From DASUZB01 sp035535495 (GTDB lineage: Bacteria > Actinomycetota > CALGFH01), in contig DATLQA010000272.1 in NCBI GenBank assembly GCA_035535495.1, forward strand, positions 1 to 64,000: a stretch of DNA of 64,000 nucleotides. The letters run 5' to 3'. The first letter of the stretch is position 1; the number at the start of each line of letters is the position of its first letter. The translations under genes were made by a program, and so were the position numbers. Below the pieces are notes generated by a model. That model was given only the letters and a program-made list of their open reading frames with translations. It did not search any database and was not told the DNA's origin. Below are positions 9,748 through 17,990 of this stretch, piece by piece.

Positions 9748-12700
9748 ATGGCTAGGCGGATCGTGCTGTTCACCCGCGACGCGGGGCTGACCGTCGCGCT
9801 GCGTAGCCTGCTCTCCGCCGAGGACCGGGTGCTCCAGTTCGACTCCCCGGACGGCCGGCCAGGCACGCTGGACCCGGCGGCCGACACGATCGTGCTCGAC
9901 CTGCCTGGCGACCTTCGTCGCGGCGCGTACCGGTCGATCCGCGAGTGGTTCTCCGGCCGGCTGGTGATCCTGCTCGCCCCTGGTGAGGTCGACAAGTCGT
10001 TCGACGCGGACAAGGGCTGCCGGACGCTGTTCCGGCCCTTCCAGCTCGACGACCTGATCCGTGACCTGGTCGTCCCGCCTGGCCGCATCCGTAGCGTCCT
10101 CTCCGGCGCGGGCCGGCGCGAGGCCGCCGGCCCGCCGAGCGGACCCGGGCGAGTCCCGCCGGTGCCGCCTCCCCGCCTCAGCCCGGGGGGCCGCCGTCCG
10201 GTCCCGACCGCCCCGCCCGCTGGACCGGCCGGCAAGCCGGGCCAGCCCGACGCCCCCATGGATAGCACCCGGCGGTGGCCGAAAGTCGGCGAGGCTCACA
10301 GGACCGGAACCGCTCCACCGGCCGGCGCCGGCCGGGAAGCTGGTGCGGTGCCGCCGGTTGGTGGTCAGGGTGCTGGTGCGGTGCCGCCGGGCCCAGCGGT
10401 CCGGGCCGCCGACGGCCCAGGTGCCGACCCGGCGGGCTCCTCGGACTTCCAAGGGATGCAGCCGCCAGGTCAGGGTGGGTCCACCGGCCGTAGCGAGCGG
10501 ATGCCGCCGCTGGCGAGCCGGGCGCGGGCGGCGTTCCCCGGCGGCATGGACCTGCCGTCCCGGACGGCGTCGCCAGGTAGACCGGAGAAGGTGCCACCGG
10601 TCGACCCGGAGGAGCCGCTGCCGCTGGTGTTCGACTGGTTCGCGCCGCGCGGACGCCGCCTCGACGAGGCCGGCACCGACCGGCCGCCCGCGAGGCGGGA
10701 CGACGCGCCGGCCAACGGCACCGGCCAGGCGCCGCCGGCCGCCTCCCCGGACACCCAGTCTCAGGGCCCTAGGCGGGACCCGGACTCCAGGCAGGCCAGG
10801 GAGGAGGAATTCCGCCGCCGCCTGGACCCGCGCCGGAGCGACCTCGGCCGCCGGGCGGACTCTCGCCGGGCGGCCGGCCGGGAGACTGAGACCGGGCCGG
10901 CGCCAGCACCCCGGCAGGACCCGGAGCGTGGAGCGGTGCCCGGCGCCGCCCAGCGGCCCACGCCGCCTCCAGGCGGCGAGCAGGCGGCGCCGGCCCGCGA
11001 TCGACCCGACCACGCCGAGCAACCGGCGCAGATCGGGGACGGCGCGCGCCCGCGCATGGTCGACTTCCGGCCCGGGACGGCAGGTCCGGCGGACGCGGAC
11101 AGCGAGGCGCAGCCGGAGCCCGCGGGGCCCGCCACGCCCACCGCCATGGCCCCCGCCGCGACCGCGCTGGGCGCGGGCGAGGCCGTCCAGCCGGCGGCGC
11201 CCACCGTGCGGCGCGCGGCAGCGGGTCAGCCTGGCGAGCGGGTCAAGACGCCCGCGCCGCAGTCCTTGGCTGGCCCGGCGCCGGTGGCGGGGCGGGTGCT
11301 CCTCGCCGTCCTGGTCGGCGGGGTCGCCCTGCTCGTCTCCGGGCTGTTCACCACCCGCAGCCCGGAGCTTGGCGCCGGCGAGGCGGCGATTGCCCAGGTC
11401 GCCAGGAGCGTGGCCGACGGCACCGGGATCGCCTGGCGCGGCCGGCCGGTGCTCGACCAGCCCCCGCTCGCGCTGCTGGCCCATGCCGGCTGGCTCGCGG
11501 CGACCGGCAAGGCCGACGCGGACCTGGTCCAGGTGGTGCACCAGGCGCGCCTGGCGTCGAGCGGGTTCCGCGGCCTGGCCGTCGGGCTGCTGGTGCTGCT
11601 GGTGCTCGCCCTCACCGGGCGGCGCCGGGACCCGCTGCTGCGCTTCGCGCTCGGGTGCGCGGCCGGGCTGCTGGCCGCGCTGGACCCGGTGCTGGCCGGC
11701 GCCGGGCGCGCGGTGACGCTCGAGGCCGCCGGCGTTGCGGCCGGCCTGGCCACGCTCTGGCTGGCCTGGCTGCTCCACGAGCGCCGCGCCGCCGCCTTCG
11801 TGCCGGCCGTCGGCCTGGCCTCGGGCGCCGCGCTGCTGGCCGACGGCCGCAGCCTGGTGCTGCTGCTGGTGCCGCTCGGGTTCGCGCTGCTGGTCCGCCA
11901 ACGGGTCGACGGCCTGGTCGGCAGGGCGTCCGCCGCCCTGGGAGTCGGCGTCGGATTCTGGGCCGCCTTCGCCGCCTGGGTGGCGCGGGCCCCGGGCGCC
12001 GCCGGCCTGGACGAGCGGCTCGACCGCCTGGCCGCCCTGGCCCACCTGACCGCCGCGGACCGGCCGCTGCCGGCCAGCCGGCCGCTCGACCTGGTGCTGC
12101 CGCGCGACCTCGCCACCGTGGCGGTGCTCGCCCTGGCGGTGCCCGCGCTGGCGGCGGTGTGGCGGCGTGGCGAGCGCGCCGGCCTGTTCCTGGTCACCTG
12201 GAACCTGGTCGTGCTCGCCGCCATGGTCCTGCTGGCCGGCCTGGGAGCGCTGGACGAGTCCTGGCTCGTCTACGCCGTGCCCGGTGCGGTCGCGGCGGTC
12301 GCCCTCGGGCTCGGCGCGGTCCGCGATCTCGCCGCGAGCCAGGGGACCTGGGCTCGCCGGGCCGCCACCGTCGCGGCCACGGTGGTGGTGCTCGCGCTGG
12401 TGGCGCTGGGCGGCTACGGCTGGGACGGGCGCTACGGCCGTGCCGACGACGCCCTGGCCCAGATGAGCGCGCTGGTCGCCAGGACGCCCGCCTGCTCGGC
12501 GCTGAACGCCGGCAACCCGGTCGATCCCGACGTGTTCGCCGTCGGCGGGCGCCGCGTCACCGAGTTCACCAGCGGCGGAGCCGCACTCGCCAGCGGCGTC
12601 CGCTACTTCCTGCTGCGCGGCGGCGACGTGGCCGCGCGCCGGGGCGTGGCCGGGGGTAGCCTGCCCGGCTGGCTGCGTGACAACGGCCGCCAGGTGGCCA

Positions 12701-13656
12701 GCTTCCCGAGCCCGAGCTACGGCAGCGTGCAGCTCTGGGAGGTGCAGCAGCCGCCGGGCAGCCGCGTGGCCGACCTGCTGCGCGTGAACGGTGGCGCGTT
12801 CGAGAACGTGTCCGGCTCGGCCTGCGGCGGCTTCGCCGTGCTGGACGCCGGCGGCGCCCGGTTCTGGTCCGGCTACCAGGGCGTCGGCGGCAAGGCCGTG
12901 GTTGGCCGCCCGCTCAGCCGTCCCTGGCAGGCCGGCGGCCAGACCATGCAGGCCTTCGACACCATGGTCCTCGGCAGCGTGCCCAACCCGCAGGGCGGCC
13001 TGCCCCTGGCCCGCCCGGTCCCCCTGCTGACCAGGTTGAGCAGGCAGGATCCCGAGCTGCTCGAGGTCACCGGCATGCCGAGGGCCACCATCCTGCCGCC
13101 GCGCAGCATCCAGGAGCGGCAGCGGCTGCTCACCGAGCCCCGCATCGCCCGCTACTACCTGCGGTCCGAGCTACCGGCGGCGGCCCGCCCCGCCGACTGG
13201 CGGCTCGCCGAGGTGCGGTTCGGGGCGCCGGTCTCGCCCCCACGGCGCGTCACCTCAGGAGCGGTGCGCCAGAGCTTCGAGAACGTGGTCATCGAGGTCG
13301 ACGGGAGCGGCGCGGTGCGCCTGGCGCCGCTCGGAGCGCTCGCCGCCAGGGCCGGCGTGGTGCCGCCCGACGCCCTCCGCCGGGACCCGGTGCCAGGCCT
13401 GCCACCGCCGGGGGGCCGCTACCCCCGGCCCGGCCCGGTCGCCGACCGCGACCTCGCCATCCACCTCGGCGCCGCGCTCGGTCTCTGGCTGCTGCTCGCC
13501 GCCGCTCTCACCCTCCACGCTCGCCTCGACCGCTCCCGCACCCCGGCGCCGGCCATCCCCAGCCCGCCGCCACCGGCGCCCAGCAGCCCCGGGCGCCTCC
13601 CCACCCGCCGGCGGGACCCCACCTCGGCCCCGACCGGCGAGGAGCGGGCCACCTAG
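9748..13656 (+). CDS. Fusion: degenerate receiver domain - disordered linker - GT-C-like membrane glycosyltransferase
   Basis: 1302 residues. Residues 1-110 look like a response-regulator receiver fold: strand RIVLFTRD, acceptor-position Asp51 in IVLDLP, VILLAP, then LFRPF where Arg96 replaces the usual Lys. Residues about 111-510 are Pro/Arg/Gly-rich and low complexity. From about 514 there are ten or so hydrophobic segments. Between the first two are ELGAGEAAIAQVARS and VLDQPPLALL, resembling the GT39/PMT-2 (ArnT-like) family that uses polyprenyl-phosphate sugars. An extracytoplasmic part follows. About 1038-1080 has a GGKAVVGRPLS...Q.F pattern like wall-protein repeats, and a last membrane helix lies near 1238-1260. 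ATG follows a GGGGGG-type site. Role is probably membrane sugar transfer; the acceptor is unknown. Confidence 0.65.
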   Translation: MARRIVLFTRDAGLTVALRSLLSAEDRVLQFDSPDGRPGTLDPAADTIVLDLPGDLRRGAYRSIREWFSGRLVILLAPGEVDKSFDADKGCRTLFRPFQLDDLIRDLVVPPGRIRSVLSGAGRREAAGPPSGPGRVPPVPPPRLSPGGRRPVPTAPPAGPAGKPGQPDAPMDSTRRWPKVGEAHRTGTAPPAGAGREAGAVPPVGGQGAGAVPPGPAVRAADGPGADPAGSSDFQGMQPPGQGGSTGRSERMPPLASRARAAFPGGMDLPSRTASPGRPEKVPPVDPEEPLPLVFDWFAPRGRRLDEAGTDRPPARRDDAPANGTGQAPPAASPDTQSQGPRRDPDSRQAREEEFRRRLDPRRSDLGRRADSRRAAGRETETGPAPAPRQDPERGAVPGAAQRPTPPPGGEQAAPARDRPDHAEQPAQIGDGARPRMVDFRPGTAGPADADSEAQPEPAGPATPTAMAPAATALGAGEAVQPAAPTVRRAAAGQPGERVKTPAPQSLAGPAPVAGRVLLAVLVGGVALLVSGLFTTRSPELGAGEAAIAQVARSVADGTGIAWRGRPVLDQPPLALLAHAGWLAATGKADADLVQVVHQARLASSGFRGLAVGLLVLLVLALTGRRRDPLLRFALGCAAGLLAALDPVLAGAGRAVTLEAAGVAAGLATLWLAWLLHERRAAAFVPAVGLASGAALLADGRSLVLLLVPLGFALLVRQRVDGLVGRASAALGVGVGFWAAFAAWVARAPGAAGLDERLDRLAALAHLTAADRPLPASRPLDLVLPRDLATVAVLALAVPALAAVWRRGERAGLFLVTWNLVVLAAMVLLAGLGALDESWLVYAVPGAVAAVALGLGAVRDLAASQGTWARRAATVAATVVVLALVALGGYGWDGRYGRADDALAQMSALVARTPACSALNAGNPVDPDVFAVGGRRVTEFTSGGAALASGVRYFLLRGGDVAARRGVAGGSLPGWLRDNGRQVASFPSPSYGSVQLWEVQQPPGSRVADLLRVNGGAFENVSGSACGGFAVLDAGGARFWSGYQGVGGKAVVGRPLSRPWQAGGQTMQAFDTMVLGSVPNPQGGLPLARPVPLLTRLSRQDPELLEVTGMPRATILPPRSIQERQRLLTEPRIARYYLRSELPAAARPADWRLAEVRFGAPVSPPRRVTSGAVRQSFENVVIEVDGSGAVRLAPLGALAARAGVVPPDALRRDPVPGLPPPGGRYPRPGPVADRDLAIHLGAALGLWLLLAAALTLHARLDRSRTPAPAIPSPPPPAPSSPGRLPTRRRDPTSAPTGEERAT

Positions 13657-13821
13657 CGGGCGGCTGAGAAGGCTGTAGGCTGCGGCGCTTCACCGACCCT
13701 CGCCGGCAAGAAGCCCGTCGTGACCCCGCCGCGCTGATGGGGGACGGCATGGACCACGTCGAGGTTGGATCACTCCGGGTCGCCCAGGGTCGGGGTAGGC
13801 CGCTCCAGCGCGGGAGGGACG

Positions 13822-14526
13822 ATGGGGGATCGAGGCGACCCGCCCGTGGCGGGTGAGCGGGCCGAGCTGGCGGGCCGGGTCCGCCAGCACGTCTACCGGT
13901 GGTTCGCCGACACCGGGCGGGCGCCGAGCCCGGTCGAGCTGGCGCGGGCCTTCGAGCTGACGCCAAGCCAGGTCGAGCACGTCCTCGAGGAGCTCGCCAC
14001 CGGCGCCGACGCGCTCGTGCTGCTGCCAGGCAGCTCCTACATCTGGATGGCCGAGCCGTTCTCGGCCGTGCCGACCTCGTTCCTGGTGGGCTCGGGGGAG
14101 CGGCGCTGGTGGGGGAACTGCATCTGGGACGCGCTCGCCATCCTGGCCCTGCTCGACGTCGACGGCTGGGTGGCGACCGCCTGTCCCGACTGCGGTGACG
14201 AGCTGCGCGTCGAGGTCGCCGCCGGCCGGGTGGCCGGCGAGGGCGTGGCGCACTTCGCCGTGCCCGCCAGGGACTGGTGGCGGAGCATCGGGTTCACCTG
14301 AGCGACCATCCTGCTCCTCCGGTCGGAGGAGCACGTGCGGCGCTGGTGCGAGGACCGCTCCACGCGGCCGGGCGCCACGGTCGCGCTCGAACCGCTCTGG
14401 GCGCTCGCCCGGAGCTGGTACGACGACCGCCTCGAGCTGGGCTGGCGCCGCCGGACCCCGCCCGAGCGGCAGGCGCTCCTTGACGCTGTCGGGCTCACCG
14501 GGCCGTTCTGGTCGCTCACGCCGTAG
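13822..14526 (+). CDS. MerB-like (organomercurial lyase family) protein with in-frame TGA, candidate selenoprotein
   Basis: 234 residues if the TGA at 14299-14301 is read as selenocysteine (position 160). Otherwise translation stops after 159. An N-terminal winged-helix-like part (about 20-60) precedes the catalytic part. NCIWDAL gives Cys100 and Asp103, matching catalytic Cys96/Asp99 of E. coli MerB. CPDC (121-124) follows. The TGA falls in GFT-U-AT, aligned with the Cys159-Cys160 pair of MerB. The frame then continues ILLLRSEEHVRRW through LWALARSWY to GLTGPFWSLTP and a TAG, all family-like. MerB protonolyses carbon-mercury bonds; this branch may act on other substrates. ATG at 13822 follows GGGAGGG. 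No merA, merR or mer transport gene is nearby. A recent nonsense mutation or sequencing error is the alternative. Confidence 0.75.
14312..14333 (+). promoter_or_regulatory. Candidate bacterial SECIS element
   Basis: A 9-bp perfect stem (arms 14312-14320 and 14325-14333) closes a four-base GGTC loop at 14321-14324. Nineteen bases separate the in-frame TGA (14299-14301) from the loop. Known bacterial SECIS elements lie directly downstream of the UGA, with an apical loop about 16-37 bases away and a G among the first loop bases. The E. coli formate dehydrogenase SECIS also exposes GGUC at its tip. It would recruit SelB with Sec-tRNA to the ribosome. Confidence 0.7.
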
Positions 14527-14527
14527 G

Positions 14528-14549
14528 CCGCCGGCCTCCTGGCCGGCGG
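14528..14549. terminator. Bidirectional hairpin between MerB-like gene and LuxR regulator
   Basis: CCGCCGGCC (14528-14536) pairs perfectly with GGCCGGCGG (14541-14549) around a TCCT loop. It lies between two convergent stops, two bases after the MerB-like TAG. No T-tract. Confidence 0.65.
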
Positions 14550-14565
14550 GAGGCTCGGTCGGCGG

Positions 14566-15249
14566 CTACCCGGAGGCGGCCGGACGTGCCGGGACGGTGC
14601 CGCCGGGTTGGACCACGCCGTGGCGGACGGCGAACGCCGCCGCCTCCAGCTTCGAGTGGACGCCGAGCTTGACCAGCACGTTCTGCACGTGGGTGCGGAC
14701 CGTGTTGACCGACAGGTAGCAGCTCTCGGCGATGCGGCGGTTGTTCCAGCCGGCCGCCAGCAGTGCCAGGATCTGCTGCTCGCGCGGACTCAAGCTGCTG
14801 ACCAGCAGGTCGATCTCCCGGTCCTTTGGCTGGACGCGGACGGGCGGGAAGGCGAACGCGGCGAAGGCCTCCTCCTGCCCCTTGCCCAGCCTGCGGATGG
14901 CGGTCGCCACCTGCCTGGACGAGGCGTCCTTCGGGACGAACCCGTCGGCGCCGGCCTGGAGCAGCGCGGCGACCGTGTCCGGCCGGGTGTCAGCCGAGAG
15001 CGCCAGCAGGCGCGTGCCAGGCACGCGCTGGCGGGCGGCCGCGATCACCTGCTGGATGTCGGTCGCCGGCATGTGCACGTCGAGCACGAGCACGTCCGGC
15101 TGGTACTGCTCGGCGGCGCGCAGCGCGCTCGCGCCGTCCCCCGCCGTGGCGACGATCTCGAGGTCGTCCTCGGCGGCCAGGACCATGCGCAGGCCCTCAA
15201 CGAACACCTCGTGGTCGTCCGCCAGGACGACCTTGATGCTGCCATTCAC
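14566..15249 (-). CDS. NarL/LuxR-family response regulator
   Basis: 227 residues. A receiver domain (1-120) has acidic Asp11/Asp12, phospho-acceptor Asp57 in VLVLDVHMP and the conserved Lys in FVPKDAS. A LuxR-type helix-turn-helix (about 150-210) follows: SLSPREQQILALLAAGWNNRRIAESCYLSVNTVRTHVQNVLVKLGV. It lies 39 bases downstream of the histidine kinase on the same strand, so the two form a two-component pair. The output domain closely resembles the regulator at 42191 in the polysaccharide cluster (THVQN/THIQN, HSKLEAA), which suggests duplication. Targets are unknown. Confidence 0.9.
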   Translation of the reverse strand: MNGSIKVVLADDHEVFVEGLRMVLAAEDDLEIVATAGDGASALRAAEQYQPDVLVLDVHMPATDIQQVIAAARQRVPGTRLLALSADTRPDTVAALLQAGADGFVPKDASSRQVATAIRRLGKGQEEAFAAFAFPPVRVQPKDREIDLLVSSLSPREQQILALLAAGWNNRRIAESCYLSVNTVRTHVQNVLVKLGVHSKLEAAAFAVRHGVVQPGGTVPARPAASG

Positions 15250-15288
15250 GCGATTCCCCCCCGGTGCTGCGTTCTGCGTGTCGCGGCC

Positions 15289-16065
15289 TCAGCCGCCAAG
15301 GCCCGCGCTGGCCGCGGGCAGGCGGAGGCCGAACAGGGTGCCACCCCCAGGGCGGCCGCGGGCCCAGACCTGCCCGCCGACGGACTCGGTCATGTGGCGG
15401 ACCAGGGCCAGCCCAAGCCCGTTGCCGTCGTGGGCGGGCGCTGGCGTCTGCCCCCAGCCCGGGCCGCGGTCGGCCACCACCACCTCCGCCCAGCGCGAGT
15501 CGACCTGCCGCACGGTGACCTCGACGGGCTCTTCGCCGTAGCGGGCCGCGTTCTCGATCAGGTTCTCGAGCGCCTGGCGCGCCATGCCCGGCTGGGCGAC
15601 CGCGCCGACCGGCTCGGACGGGTGGGCGAGCACCACGCTGGCGTGGCTGGCGGTGCGGACCGTGTCGGCGGCGGCCTGCGCCGCACCGACCAGGTCGGTC
15701 ACCTCGCGCGAGCTGGTCCGGTCCTGGTCGAGCAGGGTGTGGGTGAGCTCCTCGAGCTCGTGGATCTCGCCGAGCAGGCGGTCAAGCATCGCCTGCGGGT
15801 CGCTGCCGCGCTGCTGCAGGACGCCGACGGCCTCGGCCGCCACCCGGAGCGCGGAGACCCGGCGCTTGACCTCGTGGGCCAGCATCGCCGGCGAGTCGGT
15901 GGCCGGCTCCAGGTGCTGATGCGGGGTGCGCCGCCGTACCCGGCCGCGACCATCCCGTGACGAGTCGGCGGCACGCTTGGCCGCTCGCCCGCTTCGGGCC
16001 ATCCGAGCAGGCAGCGGCGTACGTGCCGATGGTAGTTCGAGCAGGCGATTTGCCTCGGCCGGCAT
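15289..16065 (-). CDS. Soluble sensor histidine kinase
   Basis: 258 residues with no transmembrane segment. After a basic, low-complexity N-terminus, the phospho-accepting H-box is MLAHEVKRR (His64). The HATPase domain follows with N-box LENLIENAARYG, G1 DRGPGWG and G2 GNGLGLALVRHM. No separate sensory domain is visible, so the signal may be cytoplasmic or come through a partner. The ATG at 16065 follows a run of seven G; upstream open sequence is not family-like. It is first in a two-gene operon with the regulator at 14566. Confidence 0.82.
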   Translation of the reverse strand: MPAEANRLLELPSARTPLPARMARSGRAAKRAADSSRDGRGRVRRRTPHQHLEPATDSPAMLAHEVKRRVSALRVAAEAVGVLQQRGSDPQAMLDRLLGEIHELEELTHTLLDQDRTSSREVTDLVGAAQAAADTVRTASHASVVLAHPSEPVGAVAQPGMARQALENLIENAARYGEEPVEVTVRQVDSRWAEVVVADRGPGWGQTPAPAHDGNGLGLALVRHMTESVGGQVWARGRPGGGTLFGLRLPAASAGLGG

Positions 16066-16388
16066 GGTGTCAACCCCCCCGGTTGGCGACGGTGCCGCAA
16101 AGTGACGGCGCCGCGCCCACACCGTATGTCCGCCATCTGCTCCAAACCTACGGTATTCGCAGGACGGCGCCAATCCTCAGTACTGCGTACGAGTCCTGTA
16201 CGGTCGATGGACGACGATGGACACTACCGTCGCTTCATAGCAATTCCGACACAAGTTAAACAAGGTTCACGCATCATCCCGTGATCTGGGCGGGTCAACC
16301 CGCTTGGGCGGGCCGTCCACGCGGAACAGCGCTGGCCGGCCACGGCGGGTGCCGCCGTGGCCGGCCAGCTGTCGGTGGTGCCGGGTCC
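16066..16388. other. Upstream region of the kinase/regulator operon, with a terminator at its far end
   Basis: 323 bases. The AT-richest part is 16180-16270 (with TTAAACAAGG and TTCATAGCAATTCC). On the minus strand it reads TTGTTT, 18 bases, TATGAA, a weak sigma-70-like promoter for the histidine kinase. The right end holds the 18-bp hairpin described separately. Confidence 0.4.
16331..16369 (-). terminator. Very strong hairpin terminator after the beta-helix protein gene
   Basis: A perfect 18-bp stem: 16331-16348 pairs with 16352-16369 (core GCTGGCCGGCCACGG), with a three-base loop. It lies 20 bases beyond the stop of the gene at 16389 on the minus strand. Being symmetric, it could also work in the other direction. 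Confidence 0.85.
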
Positions 16389-17537
16389 TCAGGGGTCCGC
16401 GGTGGCCTTGGGGCCGCAGCCGTCCGGCCTGGTGGGCGCGGGGGTGGTACGTGGCGTGCTGGTCGCGGGCGTGGTGGCGGTGGTGGAGCGGCCGGCGGCG
16501 TAGCCGTGGTCGACCAGCCAGCGGGCGCGGGCCGTCTCCCACACCGAGCGGTCCCGCACCACGGTGACGCCACCTGGCAGCGGGCCGGGGTAGGCGCCGG
16601 CGCCGAGCCACACCAGGGTCACGTTCTCGGCGGTGGTCCCGGCCGGGAACGCCAGCGGGGTCCGTCCCCTGATCGGCTCCTCCTCGATCAGGAACACCGA
16701 GTTCCGCAGGACCAGCCGGTTGGCGTCCGGCGACCACTTGAACAGCTGGCCGTTGCCGGCACCGTCGGAGGCCCGCTCGTTCGGCTGGGGCGCGATGCGC
16801 AGCAGCACCCGGTCGAGGGTGAAGGTCTCCCCGGCGGGCGCCCTGCTCGGCCTCGCGTCGGCGTCGGGACGTTCGCTGATGCCCATGAAGCAGCCGTCGA
16901 ACAGGCTGTCGCTCACCCGGCCGCCGATGATGTGGTCGTTCTCGACGCAGTCGTCCCGCACGTACGACAGGTAGGCGCCGCTCACCTGGGCGAAGTCGCC
17001 GTCGCCGCCCTGCAGGGAGATGCCGTCCTCGACGTTCTCGGCGCGGAAGCCGTGGACCAGGTAGCTGCCCTGGCCCTGGACCCACAGCCCGTCGCCGTTG
17101 TAGCGGCTGTAGACGGCCTGGTAGGTGAGGTTGCGGGGCTGCTGCCCGATGACGTGGCCGCCGAGGACACACAGGTTGGTGCCGGCGCGGCCCTTGCCGA
17201 ACAGGACCGGGTAGTTGGTGGAACGCCCGTAGGCGACCGAGGTGGCCCTGCGGAGGTCATAGGTGTGGTCGTCGGGGGTGCGGTCGGCGCGGTAGGGCTG
17301 GCGCAGGGTGCCCGACACGGTGGTGTGCCCCCCGCGGGCGAGGCAGTCGGACGTCGACGCGGGCGCGGCGACCGCCGGCGACGGCGGGTTGGAGGCGCTG
17401 GCCGCCACCGCGACCAGCAGGAGCAGGCCGGCCAGCGACAGGGCGCGGGACCCGCCCACCCGGCGGCGTGCGTGGCGGGGGCCGAGGACGGCGAGCTTCC
17501 TGGTGGAGGTGGCGAGGTGCCGCGGACGATGGCGCAT
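16389..17537 (-). CDS. Secreted right-handed beta-helix protein
   Basis: 382 residues. A basic N-terminus and hydrophobic stretch (SLAGLLLLVAVAASA) form a signal peptide. The body has short repeated strand-turn units typical of pectate-lyase-like parallel beta-helices (YLVHGFRAENVEDGISLQGG, DDCVENDHIIGGRVSDSLFDGCFMGIS). A Thr/Pro/Ala-rich tail ends the protein. The fold suggests polysaccharide binding or cleavage at the cell surface, and its place at the left edge of the polysaccharide cluster fits that; no catalytic residues could be assigned. The ATG at 17537 follows GGAG by five bases and is preferred to the longer open frame. Confidence 0.65.
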   Translation of the reverse strand: MRHRPRHLATSTRKLAVLGPRHARRRVGGSRALSLAGLLLLVAVAASASNPPSPAVAAPASTSDCLARGGHTTVSGTLRQPYRADRTPDDHTYDLRRATSVAYGRSTNYPVLFGKGRAGTNLCVLGGHVIGQQPRNLTYQAVYSRYNGDGLWVQGQGSYLVHGFRAENVEDGISLQGGDGDFAQVSGAYLSYVRDDCVENDHIIGGRVSDSLFDGCFMGISERPDADARPSRAPAGETFTLDRVLLRIAPQPNERASDGAGNGQLFKWSPDANRLVLRNSVFLIEEEPIRGRTPLAFPAGTTAENVTLVWLGAGAYPGPLPGGVTVVRDRSVWETARARWLVDHGYAAGRSTTATTPATSTPRTTPAPTRPDGCGPKATADP

Positions 17538-17990
17538 GACGGCTCCAGTGACGAAGACCTGCGTGGACCGGTCGGGCGCCCGGCTGGCTGGCACGGGCGC
17601 TTCGCACCCTGCTCGCGCAGGGTCGGGCAGCTGGACGACGAGCGCATCGCCGCCTGGCGGGCGGCGGTCGGCGACGGGAACGACAGTTGGGGGAGACGAA
17701 ATACTGACGGGCCGGGGAATTCCATGCAAGCTATTCGGCGAGCAATCCTGGCGTCGCGGCCTTGACGATTTGCCGGGGTCAACGCCGATCTCCGCGCCAC
17801 CGCGGATCGGGGCGAGCGCGAACGGCGGGAACCGCATCGGCGGGCTGCCGTGGCCGCCTCCGCGGCCGGGGCGTACGGCCGCTACGCCGATCTGCGGATT
17901 CGCGCCCGGTCCGGTTCGCCCAGACTGGCCGGTGCTCGGAGGGCAACCGCCGCCGCGTCAGCGGCCTGGACGACAGGAGGTCTCGTTTCA
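17538..17990. other. Divergent intergenic region at the left edge of the polysaccharide cluster
   Basis: 453 bases between the beta-helix gene (minus) and the first glycosyltransferase (plus). Open frames run through it, but none has family-like sequence. A locally AT-richer part (17690-17790, with GGAATTCCATGCAAGC and CCTTGACGATTTGCC) probably holds promoters in both directions. AGGAGG at 17975-17980 sets the start of the next gene. Confidence 0.4.

Noticed and set aside
9586..12045. Very long open frame on the minus strand opposite the receiver/glycosyltransferase gene
   Set aside because: Low-complexity Arg/Gly/Pro translation with no family features, an expected product of the GC-rich codon pattern on the other strand. 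The same holds for long antisense frames at 3352-6492, 58409-60358 and 29270-32230.
13822..14301. MerB-like gene as a simple pseudogene with a nonsense TGA
   Set aside because: The downstream 74 codons show no further stop or frameshift, the TGA sits exactly at the active-site Cys position, and a SECIS-like hairpin follows. Not excluded, but less likely than recoding.
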